Shown: one piece after another, positions 7,760-15,645 of the stretch | Position numbering within the stretch: the stretch's first letter is position 1 | Layout: every line of letters starts with the position of its first letter | NCBI GenBank assembly: GCA_016210495.1 | Contig: JACQUC010000217.1 | Location: 1-64,000 of the forward strand | Length of the DNA stretch: 64,000 bases | Reading direction: 5' to 3' | From: Chloroflexota bacterium | GTDB taxonomy: Bacteria; Chloroflexota; FW602-bin22; JACPRP01 | Made by a program: the position numbers and the translations under genes | The notes under the pieces: model-generated | The model's input: only the letters and a program-made list of their open reading frames with translations | Database searches by the model: none | What the model was told of the DNA's origin: nothing

Positions 7760-9175
7760 ATGAAAAACGCGAACTTCGGCCTTCGACGAGAACCGGTGGG
7801 GACGGCGGGAAGAAAGCTAGACCTGGCCATCGTGCACTTGACTTTCGAGGGCATCCAGACCTTCGGTGGAGGTGTTGCCACCGTGACTAGAGGCCATCTG
7901 GCGGCCTTGCCTCAGTTGAAACAGGAGTTGCTGAGGCACGGCATCGCGATCACCCCCTATTTTGCCGAGATCGCCTACCTGAAAAGCCACGAGCGAAGGG
8001 ATCCAACTTTCCAGAAGCACGCCGAGGATGCCGTGCGAGCCATGGGCGGCCGCGTCGAGTACTTGGTGAATTACTCGGAGGGCTACCTGCCCAGGGCACC
8101 GTGGGGTGTGCCTGACATCGGAACGATGGACAACTGGAAGGCGGCCTCGGCCTCTGGAGCCAATGTGGCACTGAATATCGCGCGCCAGCACGACACGGCA
8201 GTGGTATACTGCCATGATTCAATCTATGCGCTGGCCCCGCTTTACATAACCTTGCAGGAAGGGGCGTTTAGCGCTAACGCCACGGCAATTTACGTGATCC
8301 ACGCGACGGCCCTGACACACGAAATGCCTTTGCCCAATCCCGATCGCCTGATGGCCGAGAGCGCGGCCATCCACTGGGCCAAGGTGAATCCGAAGTGCAA
8401 GCTGGGTTACATCAGCAAGTTCATGTCGCGTCACGTGATCGAGGATTACGGCGGCAAGGCAGAGAATATGGTGCCTACGAGCAACGGCATCAATCCGTTG
8501 GATCCTTACTTCCGGCTGCGCGACCGAGAGACGATCGTGGGCAAGCTACGGCAATACGACATCCCGCTCGACCGACCCGTGATGTTCAGTTGGGGACGGG
8601 CCGTCGCGTACAAGAGATACGACATGGTGCTCGAGGCCGCTGCCCGGCTGGAGGGGAGGATCCACCCGGTCATAATGGTGACGCCGGAGTTTCCCGAGCT
8701 TGTGGAATTGGACAGGAAGCTTGGCACGGGCGCCACGCTTATCTTTGCCTTCGACCCGGAGCTTGTCGCCTGTATGCTGCAGTGGGAGAACAGCGAGGTG
8801 GCCGCGAGTCTCGCCTACCGCGAGCCTTTCGGTCTCACCCCTATCGAAATACGTATGCACGCCCGAAGGTCCGGCCCAATCTGTGTCGTGTCGGACACCG
8901 GGGGCCTGGTCGAACAGGTGAAGGATACCATCGATGGCTTCGTCACCAGGCAAGACGACCCCGACAGCGTGGCGACGGTCGTCGGTCGTATTCTTGGGAT
9001 GAGCGAGAGGGATAAGGATGCCATCCGTCAGGCTGGTCTGCAGGTGGTTCTCAGCAACTACACCTGGTCTGGGCAAATCCTCAGCACGCTGGCAGCAGCG
9101 GTTCCCGAAGTGGCTGCCGTAGCCAGGTCGGCGCGCGACAGTTTGGCCCAGGAGTCGCTTGCCGGTCTGCGTTAG
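7760..9175 (+). CDS. Glycogen/starch synthase-like glycosyltransferase
   Basis: A 471-residue GT-B glycosyltransferase. The N-terminal domain begins LDLAIVHLTFEGIQTFGGGVATV, the glycine-rich opening typical of glycogen synthase and related GT4/GT5 enzymes. The C-terminal domain has FSWGRAVAYKRYDMVLEAA and the donor-binding region YREPFGLTPIEI, with the E-x7-E-like pair. It is followed after 14 bases by a six-hairpin glycosidase, and such pairs usually make and trim a storage or protective glucan. The acceptor (glycogen, maltosaccharide or a compatible solute) is not determined. A GGGAGACC site lies 13 bases before the ATG. Confidence 0.82.
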   Translation: MKNANFGLRREPVGTAGRKLDLAIVHLTFEGIQTFGGGVATVTRGHLAALPQLKQELLRHGIAITPYFAEIAYLKSHERRDPTFQKHAEDAVRAMGGRVEYLVNYSEGYLPRAPWGVPDIGTMDNWKAASASGANVALNIARQHDTAVVYCHDSIYALAPLYITLQEGAFSANATAIYVIHATALTHEMPLPNPDRLMAESAAIHWAKVNPKCKLGYISKFMSRHVIEDYGGKAENMVPTSNGINPLDPYFRLRDRETIVGKLRQYDIPLDRPVMFSWGRAVAYKRYDMVLEAAARLEGRIHPVIMVTPEFPELVELDRKLGTGATLIFAFDPELVACMLQWENSEVAASLAYREPFGLTPIEIRMHARRSGPICVVSDTGGLVEQVKDTIDGFVTRQDDPDSVATVVGRILGMSERDKDAIRQAGLQVVLSNYTWSGQILSTLAAAVPEVAAVARSARDSLAQESLAGLR

Positions 9176-9189
9176 CGCAACGATCAAGG

Positions 9190-11499
9190 TTGTTTCCAGG
9201 GGTCGATGTGGCTCGTGAGCACGTTCTGGAGTTTGGAAATATCAGGCTGAGCCGGACCGACGATCGCGAGGTCCTTTATTTTCTCGCGGGTAAGCGGATG
9301 TACGAGATCGGTGGGATGAGCGGTCAGTATCCACGTCTGGGCTGGCGACGTGCGGGGCCCATAGTCGGGAAGCGACTCGGCGAGATACCTGCCGAGGAGC
9401 GAGCACAATTGCCCGCCCATTTGAACGAAATGGGGGGCATCTGGGCGCAGCCCATCAGACTTCTCGAAAGCTTCCGTTTCAGTATCTCCGATGGCACGCA
9501 AACCTGGACGTTGCAGGATAGCCACAAGTTCGTTCACCATATGTCGCACGCGGAATTCCATTTCGAAGCCGATGGCATAAGTGTTATCAGGACGGACTTC
9601 GTCGTCGAGGATGAGCCGGCCCTCTTCTCGCTGCTGCGCATCAGGAATGGCCGAGAGCGCTCGGCCCGGCTAACGTTGGGCTTTCGTACAGCCGTGCACA
9701 TTATTCCGGGCTGGTTTTCGGGATGGGCAGAGGGCGAGGACATCATCAGCTACTCCGACGGCAAGGCCGTCGCCTACGACAGTGCGCATCCCGATCATTG
9801 GGCGGTAGTCCTCGGCTCCGATCGCTGGCCCGAGAGCGAGGAGTTTGGCAAAGATGGTGAGTACACGACGTGCGTGCTGAGCTACGGACTCAACTTGAGC
9901 GCCGGCGAGGAAATCGAGCAGGTCTTCCTCATCGTAGGCGAAAGCCGCCACGGCTATCGCGACGCAACCCGGCGATTCGATAAGCTGGTCGGCAACAGCC
10001 ACAGTCTTCTGGCTAGCAAGATAGCTTACTACGAGGACAAGGTATTCGGCGGTGTCCAGTTCGATTGCTCGGACCCTGCTATGAATGTCGCGTTTTACCT
10101 GGCCAAAGCCAACCTTGTGATGCTCCAAGCCGATCTTACGAGCGACCTTCGGAAACCACTCAGATACCTGTACGCGGGTGTACCTGAATACGTCCAGTTC
10201 TTCGGATGTGACACTACCTACAGCGTGCCCGGCCTGATGGCAGTCAATTATTCGGACATCGCGAAGGACTCGTTGCTTGGCTTGGCCGACGCCGCCCGCG
10301 GGCAATGCGGCCGCATCCCCCACGAGATCACCACGAACGGCCGGGTCTTCCACCCGGGCAACACACAGGAAACGCCTCAGTTCGCGACTGCCTGCTGGAA
10401 CTACTTCAAGTACACGGGCGACCGCGCTTTTCTCGAAGAGGTGTATCCCCTCTGCGCCGAGGGCGTGCTTTTCTACGTCCTGGCCCATTGGGACACAGAC
10501 CTCGACTACTACCCGGACGGAAACGCCATGGTCGAGCGGTCGGGAATGGGGCCCGAGAAACTCGATAGTATGTGCTACTTCACCAGGGCCATTTACGACC
10601 TGGCCGCGATGGCTGGGGCGCTCGGCCGTTGGGCCGAGCGCGACGACCACCTGCGCCTGGCCGACAACCTATCGGACGCGATGAACGCGGACTGGTGGCA
10701 GGAAGATGAAGCGCTGTATGCGGATTCCTTGCGTGAAGATCACACACATCAGAACGACGGCCACTGGACTGTCGTCGTACCCCTTGAAACACGCCTCGCC
10801 CCCTGGGATCGCGCGGCCCGATCCCTGCGGCAAATCGAGGCCGGCTGGATCAACGAATGGGGTATGATTCATACCAGGGAAAAAGAGCTCTTCGTATGGA
10901 CCCTACCAACCGGCCTCCTAGCGCTGGCCGAGTTCCGCTTCGGCGGTGCCGATATGGGCATTCGCCTGCTTAGCAACATTGCGGAAACCACGCGACACCC
11001 GCGTGGGCAGATGCTTGGAGCGTTTGCAGAGCTAATTCCCGAGGGACTGTCGTTTATTCAGCTATGGTCTCCGGCCATGCTCGTCCAGGGGCTGATCGAG
11101 GGCCTTTTCGGGCTCGAACCGACAGCACACGAGGACAAGCTCGACCTTGCTCCAAGCCTTCCTTCCCAGTGGAGCCACGCCAGCGTGCAGAACCTGAGGA
11201 TCGGCGGCCACTATGTAAACGTTTCGTGCGAGCGATCCGGCGACGCTGAGCGGACCATAGTCGAGTACGGCAAAGGGCGCGGAAAACTAAAGGCGCGCTT
11301 GAGGATTGCCGTCTCGGGGAAATCCAAGGTTGCCGCGCTGTGTGGCGACGTCTTTAGATATGCCTTCGCCAGGCGTGGCGATACGGACGTCCTGGAAATC
11401 GAGTTCGATCTGGAACGGGGCGAGCGCGTCCTCGCGACGAATCGGCCAGGCGAAGTCGTGCTAGAAAAGACCTTGCCCCGTCCACTCAGTTCTTCCTGA
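9190..11499 (+). CDS. Six-hairpin glycoside hydrolase (amylo-alpha-1,6-glucosidase / GH63-like)
   Basis: A 769-residue protein with an N-terminal beta-sandwich (about residues 1-290) and an (alpha/alpha)6 barrel. The barrel shows FFGCDTTYSVPG, IPHEITTNGRVFHPGNTQETPQF, YYPDGNAMVERSG and GQMLGAFAELIPEG. This layout is shared by glycogen-debranching C-terminal domains and the GH63 and GH15 families; I cannot assign the exact family by eye. It probably degrades or trims the glucan made by the preceding glycosyltransferase. The start is TTG 9190, or GTG 9208, which has AGGGG at a better distance. Its last 14 bases overlap the 3' end of pknB on the other strand. Confidence 0.78.
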   Translation: MFPGVDVAREHVLEFGNIRLSRTDDREVLYFLAGKRMYEIGGMSGQYPRLGWRRAGPIVGKRLGEIPAEERAQLPAHLNEMGGIWAQPIRLLESFRFSISDGTQTWTLQDSHKFVHHMSHAEFHFEADGISVIRTDFVVEDEPALFSLLRIRNGRERSARLTLGFRTAVHIIPGWFSGWAEGEDIISYSDGKAVAYDSAHPDHWAVVLGSDRWPESEEFGKDGEYTTCVLSYGLNLSAGEEIEQVFLIVGESRHGYRDATRRFDKLVGNSHSLLASKIAYYEDKVFGGVQFDCSDPAMNVAFYLAKANLVMLQADLTSDLRKPLRYLYAGVPEYVQFFGCDTTYSVPGLMAVNYSDIAKDSLLGLADAARGQCGRIPHEITTNGRVFHPGNTQETPQFATACWNYFKYTGDRAFLEEVYPLCAEGVLFYVLAHWDTDLDYYPDGNAMVERSGMGPEKLDSMCYFTRAIYDLAAMAGALGRWAERDDHLRLADNLSDAMNADWWQEDEALYADSLREDHTHQNDGHWTVVVPLETRLAPWDRAARSLRQIEAGWINEWGMIHTREKELFVWTLPTGLLALAEFRFGGADMGIRLLSNIAETTRHPRGQMLGAFAELIPEGLSFIQLWSPAMLVQGLIEGLFGLEPTAHEDKLDLAPSLPSQWSHASVQNLRIGGHYVNVSCERSGDAERTIVEYGKGRGKLKARLRIAVSGKSKVAALCGDVFRYAFARRGDTDVLEIEFDLERGERVLATNRPGEVVLEKTLPRPLSSS

Positions 11500-13246
11500 C
11501 CGCAATATAGACGGTTGTCCCTGGATCCACCAGCATGCCTGGAGGCGGTCGCTGACTCAAAACCTGCCCGACCTGGACTTTCACCAACTCACTGTCCGGT
11601 ATGTCGCCCTTGCCCTGATAGTTGGTGTACGAGTTTCTTAGGCGTGCGGCCTCTATGTGCGCCCGCGCTTCGGCCTCGGGCAAGCCGATCACCGCCGGTA
11701 CCCCGATCATAGGCCTTGAAGTTGCCGTGGGATCGGGCGGCTTCTTGCCGCGGCTCACGCTGAGACTTATCACGGCTCCCTTGTCGACCCTGCTGTCGGC
11801 CGGAGGCTTCTGCTCAAACACGACACCCTGCGGCACCGAATCGTGCCACGCCTCATCGATTTTCGCTCTCAGTTGCACGGCACTGAGCTTGCCGACCGCC
11901 GCGTTAACGTTGTCGTTGACGACATTGGGCACCACGACTCTTGTCGGCCCTTTGCTAACAACCACGTCGACGACGAGGCCGAGTTGAACGCTGGCGCCTG
12001 GTACCGGCGACTGAGATATCACGGCCAGAGCTTCGAGCTTGTCGTCGTATTGCTCGTCTACGATCCTAATCTGAAGGTCCAGCTTCTCGAGTTCTTTCCT
12101 GGCTTCAGAATACGGTTTGCCGGAAAGCTGAGGTACGGCGACCCTGGGTATCGGTGTTGCCGTCGGGGCAGGCCGTGGAGTTGGGGTAGCTGCGGCCGTC
12201 GCTGTAGCGGCAACCGTTGCGGTTGGCGATGGGACGAAGTAGAGCTCGTAAACCCTGTTGCCAATGGGAACGGACACTCCTAGGAAGCCCAGAATGAGGA
12301 CCACCAGCGTTATCATGAACCAGTCCACCCTGCGTTGCCCGGTGCCGAGAGATGCCCCCTTGATGTTGCCCACCGGTGGCATAAGCTTAGCCACCGGTAT
12401 CGAGATCGGCGCGGTGTTCTGCTCGCCCAGCGACTGGTACTTAGACAGGGCCCGTTTCATGGCATCGGCATCCACGAACCTCTGCTGGGAGTCCTTAGCC
12501 ATCGCCTTCATAACAATGGACTCGACCTGCGGGGGTATCCGTGGATTGAGGCGAGTGGGCGGCGGAACAGGTTCCTGCACCTGTTTCAGGGCGATCGCCA
12601 GCGTGTTTTCGCCCTGGAACGGTAGCTGGCCCGTCAGCATCTCGTACATTACCACGCCGACCGCGTAGATGTCGCTGGCAGGGATGGCCAGATCACCCTT
12701 AGCTTGCTCTGGGGCGAAGTAGTGGACGCTGCCCAATACGACGCCTGTCTCCGTCAGCTGCGCCCCGCCCGCGGCTCGGGCGATCCCAAAGTCGGCTACC
12801 TTGGCCTGTCCATCAGTTGTCACGAGGATGTTCTGCGGCTTAACATCGCGGTGCACGACACCTTTCTGGTGGGCGAAAGCCAGTGCGGATAGGATTTGCT
12901 GGGATATGTCGACAACCCTCGAGGTCACGAAGGGAGCGCCCTGAACGATGAGCTCCTTGAGGCTCGGCCCTTGGACGTATTCCATCACGATGTAGTTCCA
13001 CTGGCCATCCACGCCCACGTCGTACACGCTGACGATATTGGGATGCGCGAGGCTGGCAGCAGCTCTCGCCTCCTGGCGGAAGCGCGTCAAGAAGGAGTCA
13101 TCGCTGGCGTATTGCTCGCGCAGCACCTTGACCGCTACCGTCCGCTCCAGCAAACGGTCTTCGGCCTTGTAAACCTTCGCCATACCGCCCTCGCCGATTA
13201 GCCCGAGGACGCGGTATCGGTTGTTGAGAACGATCTGGTCGACCAC
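11486..13246 (-). CDS. pknB: Membrane Ser/Thr protein kinase with PASTA domains
   Basis: A eukaryotic-type kinase that senses muropeptides or lipid II through extracellular PASTA repeats and regulates growth and division. The kinase domain (about residues 10-270) has GEGGMAKVY, the catalytic HRDVKPQNI and DFGIA, and SVHYFAPEQ in the activation segment. A transmembrane helix near WFMITLVVLILGFLGVSV is followed by a Thr/Ala/Pro-rich linker and three PASTA modules (VAVPQLSGK, VVVPNVVND, IGVPAVIGL), ending VYIAVRKN. I place the start at GTG 13246 after GAGGTGAG; GTG 13252 is an alternative. The gene is monocistronic here and divergent from the P-loop kinase gene. No matching phosphatase is present. 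Confidence 0.92.
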   Translation of the reverse strand: MVDQIVLNNRYRVLGLIGEGGMAKVYKAEDRLLERTVAVKVLREQYASDDSFLTRFRQEARAAASLAHPNIVSVYDVGVDGQWNYIVMEYVQGPSLKELIVQGAPFVTSRVVDISQQILSALAFAHQKGVVHRDVKPQNILVTTDGQAKVADFGIARAAGGAQLTETGVVLGSVHYFAPEQAKGDLAIPASDIYAVGVVMYEMLTGQLPFQGENTLAIALKQVQEPVPPPTRLNPRIPPQVESIVMKAMAKDSQQRFVDADAMKRALSKYQSLGEQNTAPISIPVAKLMPPVGNIKGASLGTGQRRVDWFMITLVVLILGFLGVSVPIGNRVYELYFVPSPTATVAATATAAATPTPRPAPTATPIPRVAVPQLSGKPYSEARKELEKLDLQIRIVDEQYDDKLEALAVISQSPVPGASVQLGLVVDVVVSKGPTRVVVPNVVNDNVNAAVGKLSAVQLRAKIDEAWHDSVPQGVVFEQKPPADSRVDKGAVISLSVSRGKKPPDPTATSRPMIGVPAVIGLPEAEARAHIEAARLRNSYTNYQGKGDIPDSELVKVQVGQVLSQRPPPGMLVDPGTTVYIAVRKN

Positions 13247-13292
13247 CCTCACCTCGATGGCGGCCCGCCTATGGGGGCTTAAGCCGCAATGT

Positions 13293-13301
13293 ACTATAGC
13301 A
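13293..13301 (-). promoter_or_regulatory. Extended -10 promoter of pknB
   Basis: On the minus strand the sequence is TGCTATAGT. A possible -35 TTTGCC lies 18 bases upstream. It leaves a leader of about 40 bases before GTG 13246. Confidence 0.45.
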
Positions 13302-13342
13302 TACCGACGCGTCCAAGGCAAAGAGGAGGCCTGGCCTGGTTC

Positions 13343-13351
13343 TGATATAAT
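13343..13351 (+). promoter_or_regulatory. Extended -10 promoter (TGATATAAT) of the P-loop kinase gene
   Basis: A perfect TGnTATAAT motif with no good -35 box. The predicted transcript start at about 13358 makes ATG 13390 the likely start codon, rather than GTG 13357. Confidence 0.55.
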
Positions 13352-13389
13352 GTCTGGTGGGCCAACTGGGACTCGGAGCGCGGCACGCC

Positions 13390-14001
13390 ATGGAGGAGCA
13401 GGCTACCAGGTTGACGCTAGAGGAAGCTGCCAACATCGTCCAAAGCCGTTTGGCGATTCCAGAGCAAAGGACAGCCAGACCTGCGCTCATTACTATTAGC
13501 GGATTGCCGGGGACCGGCAAGACATACGTGACCGGCCTTCTTGCGCGGCGCATCCCTTCTGTGACCGTCGAAAGTGACCGGGTGCGAAAGCTTCTTTTTC
13601 CAAAACCCAGATACACCGCTCCGGAGAGCGCTTTTGTCTACGGTGTGTGCCACACCCTCATAGCCAGGATGCTGGCCAGAGGACTCACGACTATTTTCGA
13701 TGCTACGAATCTTACGGAGCGTGGGCGCGAGGTTCTGTACAATCTGGCCGAGAAAGCGGGGGCAAAGCCGATCATGGTGCGGGTGACGGCTCCGCCAGAC
13801 GTCGTGAGGCAGAGGCTGAACCATCGCGGCGAGGCTCTGGTTCCGGGCGAGCTCTCCGACGCCGATTGGGACGTCTATTTGAAGATGAAAGACAGTGAGG
13901 AGAGAATTCGTCGGCCGCACATCGTCATAGATACATCGAAGGATTTCAGGCTCAAGATTCTGCAGATCGTGAAGGCGGCCAGTATCTGCTATAATGTCTG
14001 A
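13390..14001 (+). CDS. P-loop ATPase/kinase of the AAA_33 / zeta-toxin-like group
   Basis: A 203-residue small-molecule or polynucleotide kinase-like P-loop protein. Walker A is ISGLPGTGKTYV near residue 40. VESDRVRKLLF and the Walker B-like TIFDATNL follow, then the lid arginines in DVVRQRLNHR. Such proteins phosphorylate diverse small substrates, and the target cannot be read from sequence. An antitoxin partner is not visible, so I do not call it a toxin. The last bases overlap the methyltransferase promoter region. Start chosen at ATG 13390 from the promoter position. Confidence 0.75.
   Translation: MEEQATRLTLEEAANIVQSRLAIPEQRTARPALITISGLPGTGKTYVTGLLARRIPSVTVESDRVRKLLFPKPRYTAPESAFVYGVCHTLIARMLARGLTTIFDATNLTERGREVLYNLAEKAGAKPIMVRVTAPPDVVRQRLNHRGEALVPGELSDADWDVYLKMKDSEERIRRPHIVIDTSKDFRLKILQIVKAASICYNV
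13987..13995 (+). promoter_or_regulatory. Extended -10 (TGCTATAAT) before the methyltransferase gene
   Basis: A perfect TGnTATAAT at the 3' end of the preceding gene. Transcription would begin near 14002, so the methyltransferase start at ATG 14012 fits better than ATG 13994. Confidence 0.5.
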
Positions 14002-14011
14002 GGTGACCGCG

Positions 14012-14614
14012 ATGGAACTTGCCGACATAATCGACGTCAACGAGCTCTTCGCCGAGATGTATCCCTACGTTGCGACCCAGGTGCTAGAGGCATACAGGCT
14101 TGATGCGGGGGATGTCCTGGAAATCGGCCCGTTTGCCGGGGGCGTATCGATCGAGCTGGCCAGGCGTTGCGAGCAGGTGCGCGTCTGGATGGGCGACGAT
14201 TTCCCAGGACTGATCCCCTATTTCCAACGGAAAGTCGATGATGCTGCGCTGGCGGAACGCATCAACATACAGGCGTTAAACAAGCTTCAACTGGCTTTCC
14301 CCGATGGCAGGTTTGACTTGGTGGTGTTCAGGGGTGGCTTGTTCTTCTGGGAAGACACCCGGCGCATAATAGAAGAGGCTTACCGAGTTCTCAAGAGCGG
14401 CGGTCTTGCGATGGTCGGCGGTGGGTTCGGAGCGAGCACACCCGACAGCATAATCGAGTCGATCTCGGCCCGATCTCGGGAGTTGAACCGGAAACTCGGC
14501 AAGCGGGTCTTGAACGAGGACGCGCTCTGGCGAGTTCTTCGCGATGCCCGACTCGACAAGTGCAGCACGCTGGAGCGACGCCACGGGCTCTGGGTCACGA
14601 TGCGCAAACCCTAA
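14012..14614 (+). CDS. SAM-dependent methyltransferase (class I)
   Basis: A 200-residue Rossmann-fold methyltransferase. Motif I is VLEIGPFAGGVSIELARR near residue 35, the acidic motif II follows, and LVVFRGGLFFWED with RVLKSGGLAMVGGG gives the later strands. The GGLFFWED segment resembles methyltransferases of radical-SAM or metal-linked clusters, but I cannot name a substrate. The start is ATG 14012, six bases after TGAGGTG. The stop codon TAA overlaps an ATG of the following rpe region, so expression is probably coupled to rpe. Confidence 0.78.
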   Translation: MELADIIDVNELFAEMYPYVATQVLEAYRLDAGDVLEIGPFAGGVSIELARRCEQVRVWMGDDFPGLIPYFQRKVDDAALAERINIQALNKLQLAFPDGRFDLVVFRGGLFFWEDTRRIIEEAYRVLKSGGLAMVGGGFGASTPDSIIESISARSRELNRKLGKRVLNEDALWRVLRDARLDKCSTLERRHGLWVTMRKP

Positions 14615-14637
14615 TGATTCTGCTTGGGAGGGAAAGC

Positions 14638-15300
14638 TTGTTTAGCATTTCGCCGTCGCTCCTCTCAGCCGACTTTGCCCGCTTGGGGGAGCAAATAGAG
14701 GTCGTCGAGAGCACGGGAGAAGCCGACCGTCTTCACATCGACGTGATGGACGGCCACTTCGTCCCTAATATCACCATTGGGCCGCTGATCGTGGAAGCGG
14801 TGCGCCCGAGAACGAAGCTGACGCTGGAGGCGCATCTGATGATCGAAGCGCCTGGTCGCTATGTCGGCTCTTTCGTGGAGGCCGGGGCTGACATAGTGGT
14901 CGTCCACGTGGAAGCGTGCCCACACCTGCATCGCGACATTCAGTACATCAAGCAGCTTGGGGCCAGGCCAGGGGTCGCGCTAAATCCGGCAACCCCTTTG
15001 GAGAGCGTGTTGGAGGTCATCGAAGAAGTCCATCAGGTTCTGGTGATGACGGTGAACCCGGGCTTTGGCGGGCAGAAGTTCATCAGCAGTGTTCTGCCAA
15101 AGATCGAGCGCGTACGCAGGATCGTCGACCAGCGTGGCCTCAATGTGGAGGTCGCCGTCGACGGTGGAGTTAACGCGGAGGTCGTGCGCAAGGTAGTCGA
15201 CGCAGGGGCGAAAGTCGTCGTCGCGGGCTCGTTCGTCTTTGCCCACAAGAACGGCATCGTCGAGGCCATTCGAGAGTTGCGCGACAATGGTGGTGGCTGA
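14638..15300 (+). CDS. rpe: Ribulose-phosphate 3-epimerase
   Basis: Interconverts ribulose 5-phosphate and xylulose 5-phosphate in the pentose phosphate pathway. From TTG 14638 the protein is 220 residues, the usual length, and begins MFSISPSLLSADFARLG as the family does. GGGAGGG sits five bases before this TTG; an upstream ATG at 14614 would add eight atypical residues. TIM-barrel motifs are HIDVMDGHFVPN (catalytic Asp and metal His), MTVNPGFGGQKF and VAVDGGVN. It follows the methyltransferase directly. Confidence 0.95.
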   Translation: MFSISPSLLSADFARLGEQIEVVESTGEADRLHIDVMDGHFVPNITIGPLIVEAVRPRTKLTLEAHLMIEAPGRYVGSFVEAGADIVVVHVEACPHLHRDIQYIKQLGARPGVALNPATPLESVLEVIEEVHQVLVMTVNPGFGGQKFISSVLPKIERVRRIVDQRGLNVEVAVDGGVNAEVVRKVVDAGAKVVVAGSFVFAHKNGIVEAIRELRDNGGG

Positions 15301-15326
15301 CACGCGCCACCGGGAGCGAAAACGTG

Positions 15327-15515
15327 CTAGGCTTTTGTCTTGTGGAGAGTGCGGAGGCATCTGGTACAGACGTTCACGCGCCTTCGCATGCCTTCGAGGA
15401 CCACGGCGTGCTTCTGGATGTTCGGCGCCCATACCCGCCTGGTGTGTCGCTTCGAGTGGCTGACCTTGTTCCCTGTCGTCGCTATCTTTCCGCAGACCTG
15501 GCACCTTCCTGCCAA
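15327..15515 (-). CDS. rpmB: 50S ribosomal protein L28
   Basis: A 62-residue ribosomal protein beginning MAGRCQVCGKIATTGNKVSHSKRH in the L28 pattern. Two CxxC pairs (CQVC near the N-terminus, CTRC near residue 50) make this the zinc-binding form. TTG start with AGGGGGT eight bases upstream. It is transcribed alone, divergent from the fakA-like gene and convergent with rpe. Confidence 0.95.
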   Translation of the reverse strand: MAGRCQVCGKIATTGNKVSHSKRHTRRVWAPNIQKHAVVLEGMRRRVNVCTRCLRTLHKTKA

Positions 15516-15610
15516 ATGGATTACCCCCTTTAGAGACTCGTACGTTCTTTGATATCATTGCATCGCAGATGACGGGTTGCGACCGGCTGCGCAAAACCGG
15601 GTGACCTGTG

Positions 15611-15616
15611 TATAAT
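15611..15616 (+). promoter_or_regulatory. Consensus -10 box (TATAAT) before the fakA-like gene
   Basis: TATAAT lies 30 bases before ATG 15646. The best -35 at 17 bases is TGCGCA, a poor match, so recognition would rely on the -10. Confidence 0.4.
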
Positions 15617-15645
15617 ACCATATTGTTGCGGGCTGGGCAAACGCA

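Noticed and set aside
9670..10650. Minus-strand frame of 326 codons opposite the glycosidase
   Set aside because: Antisense shadow of a GC-rich gene with no recognisable domain.
13390..14001. P-loop kinase as a zeta toxin
   Set aside because: Fold resemblance only; no epsilon-type antitoxin gene is adjacent.
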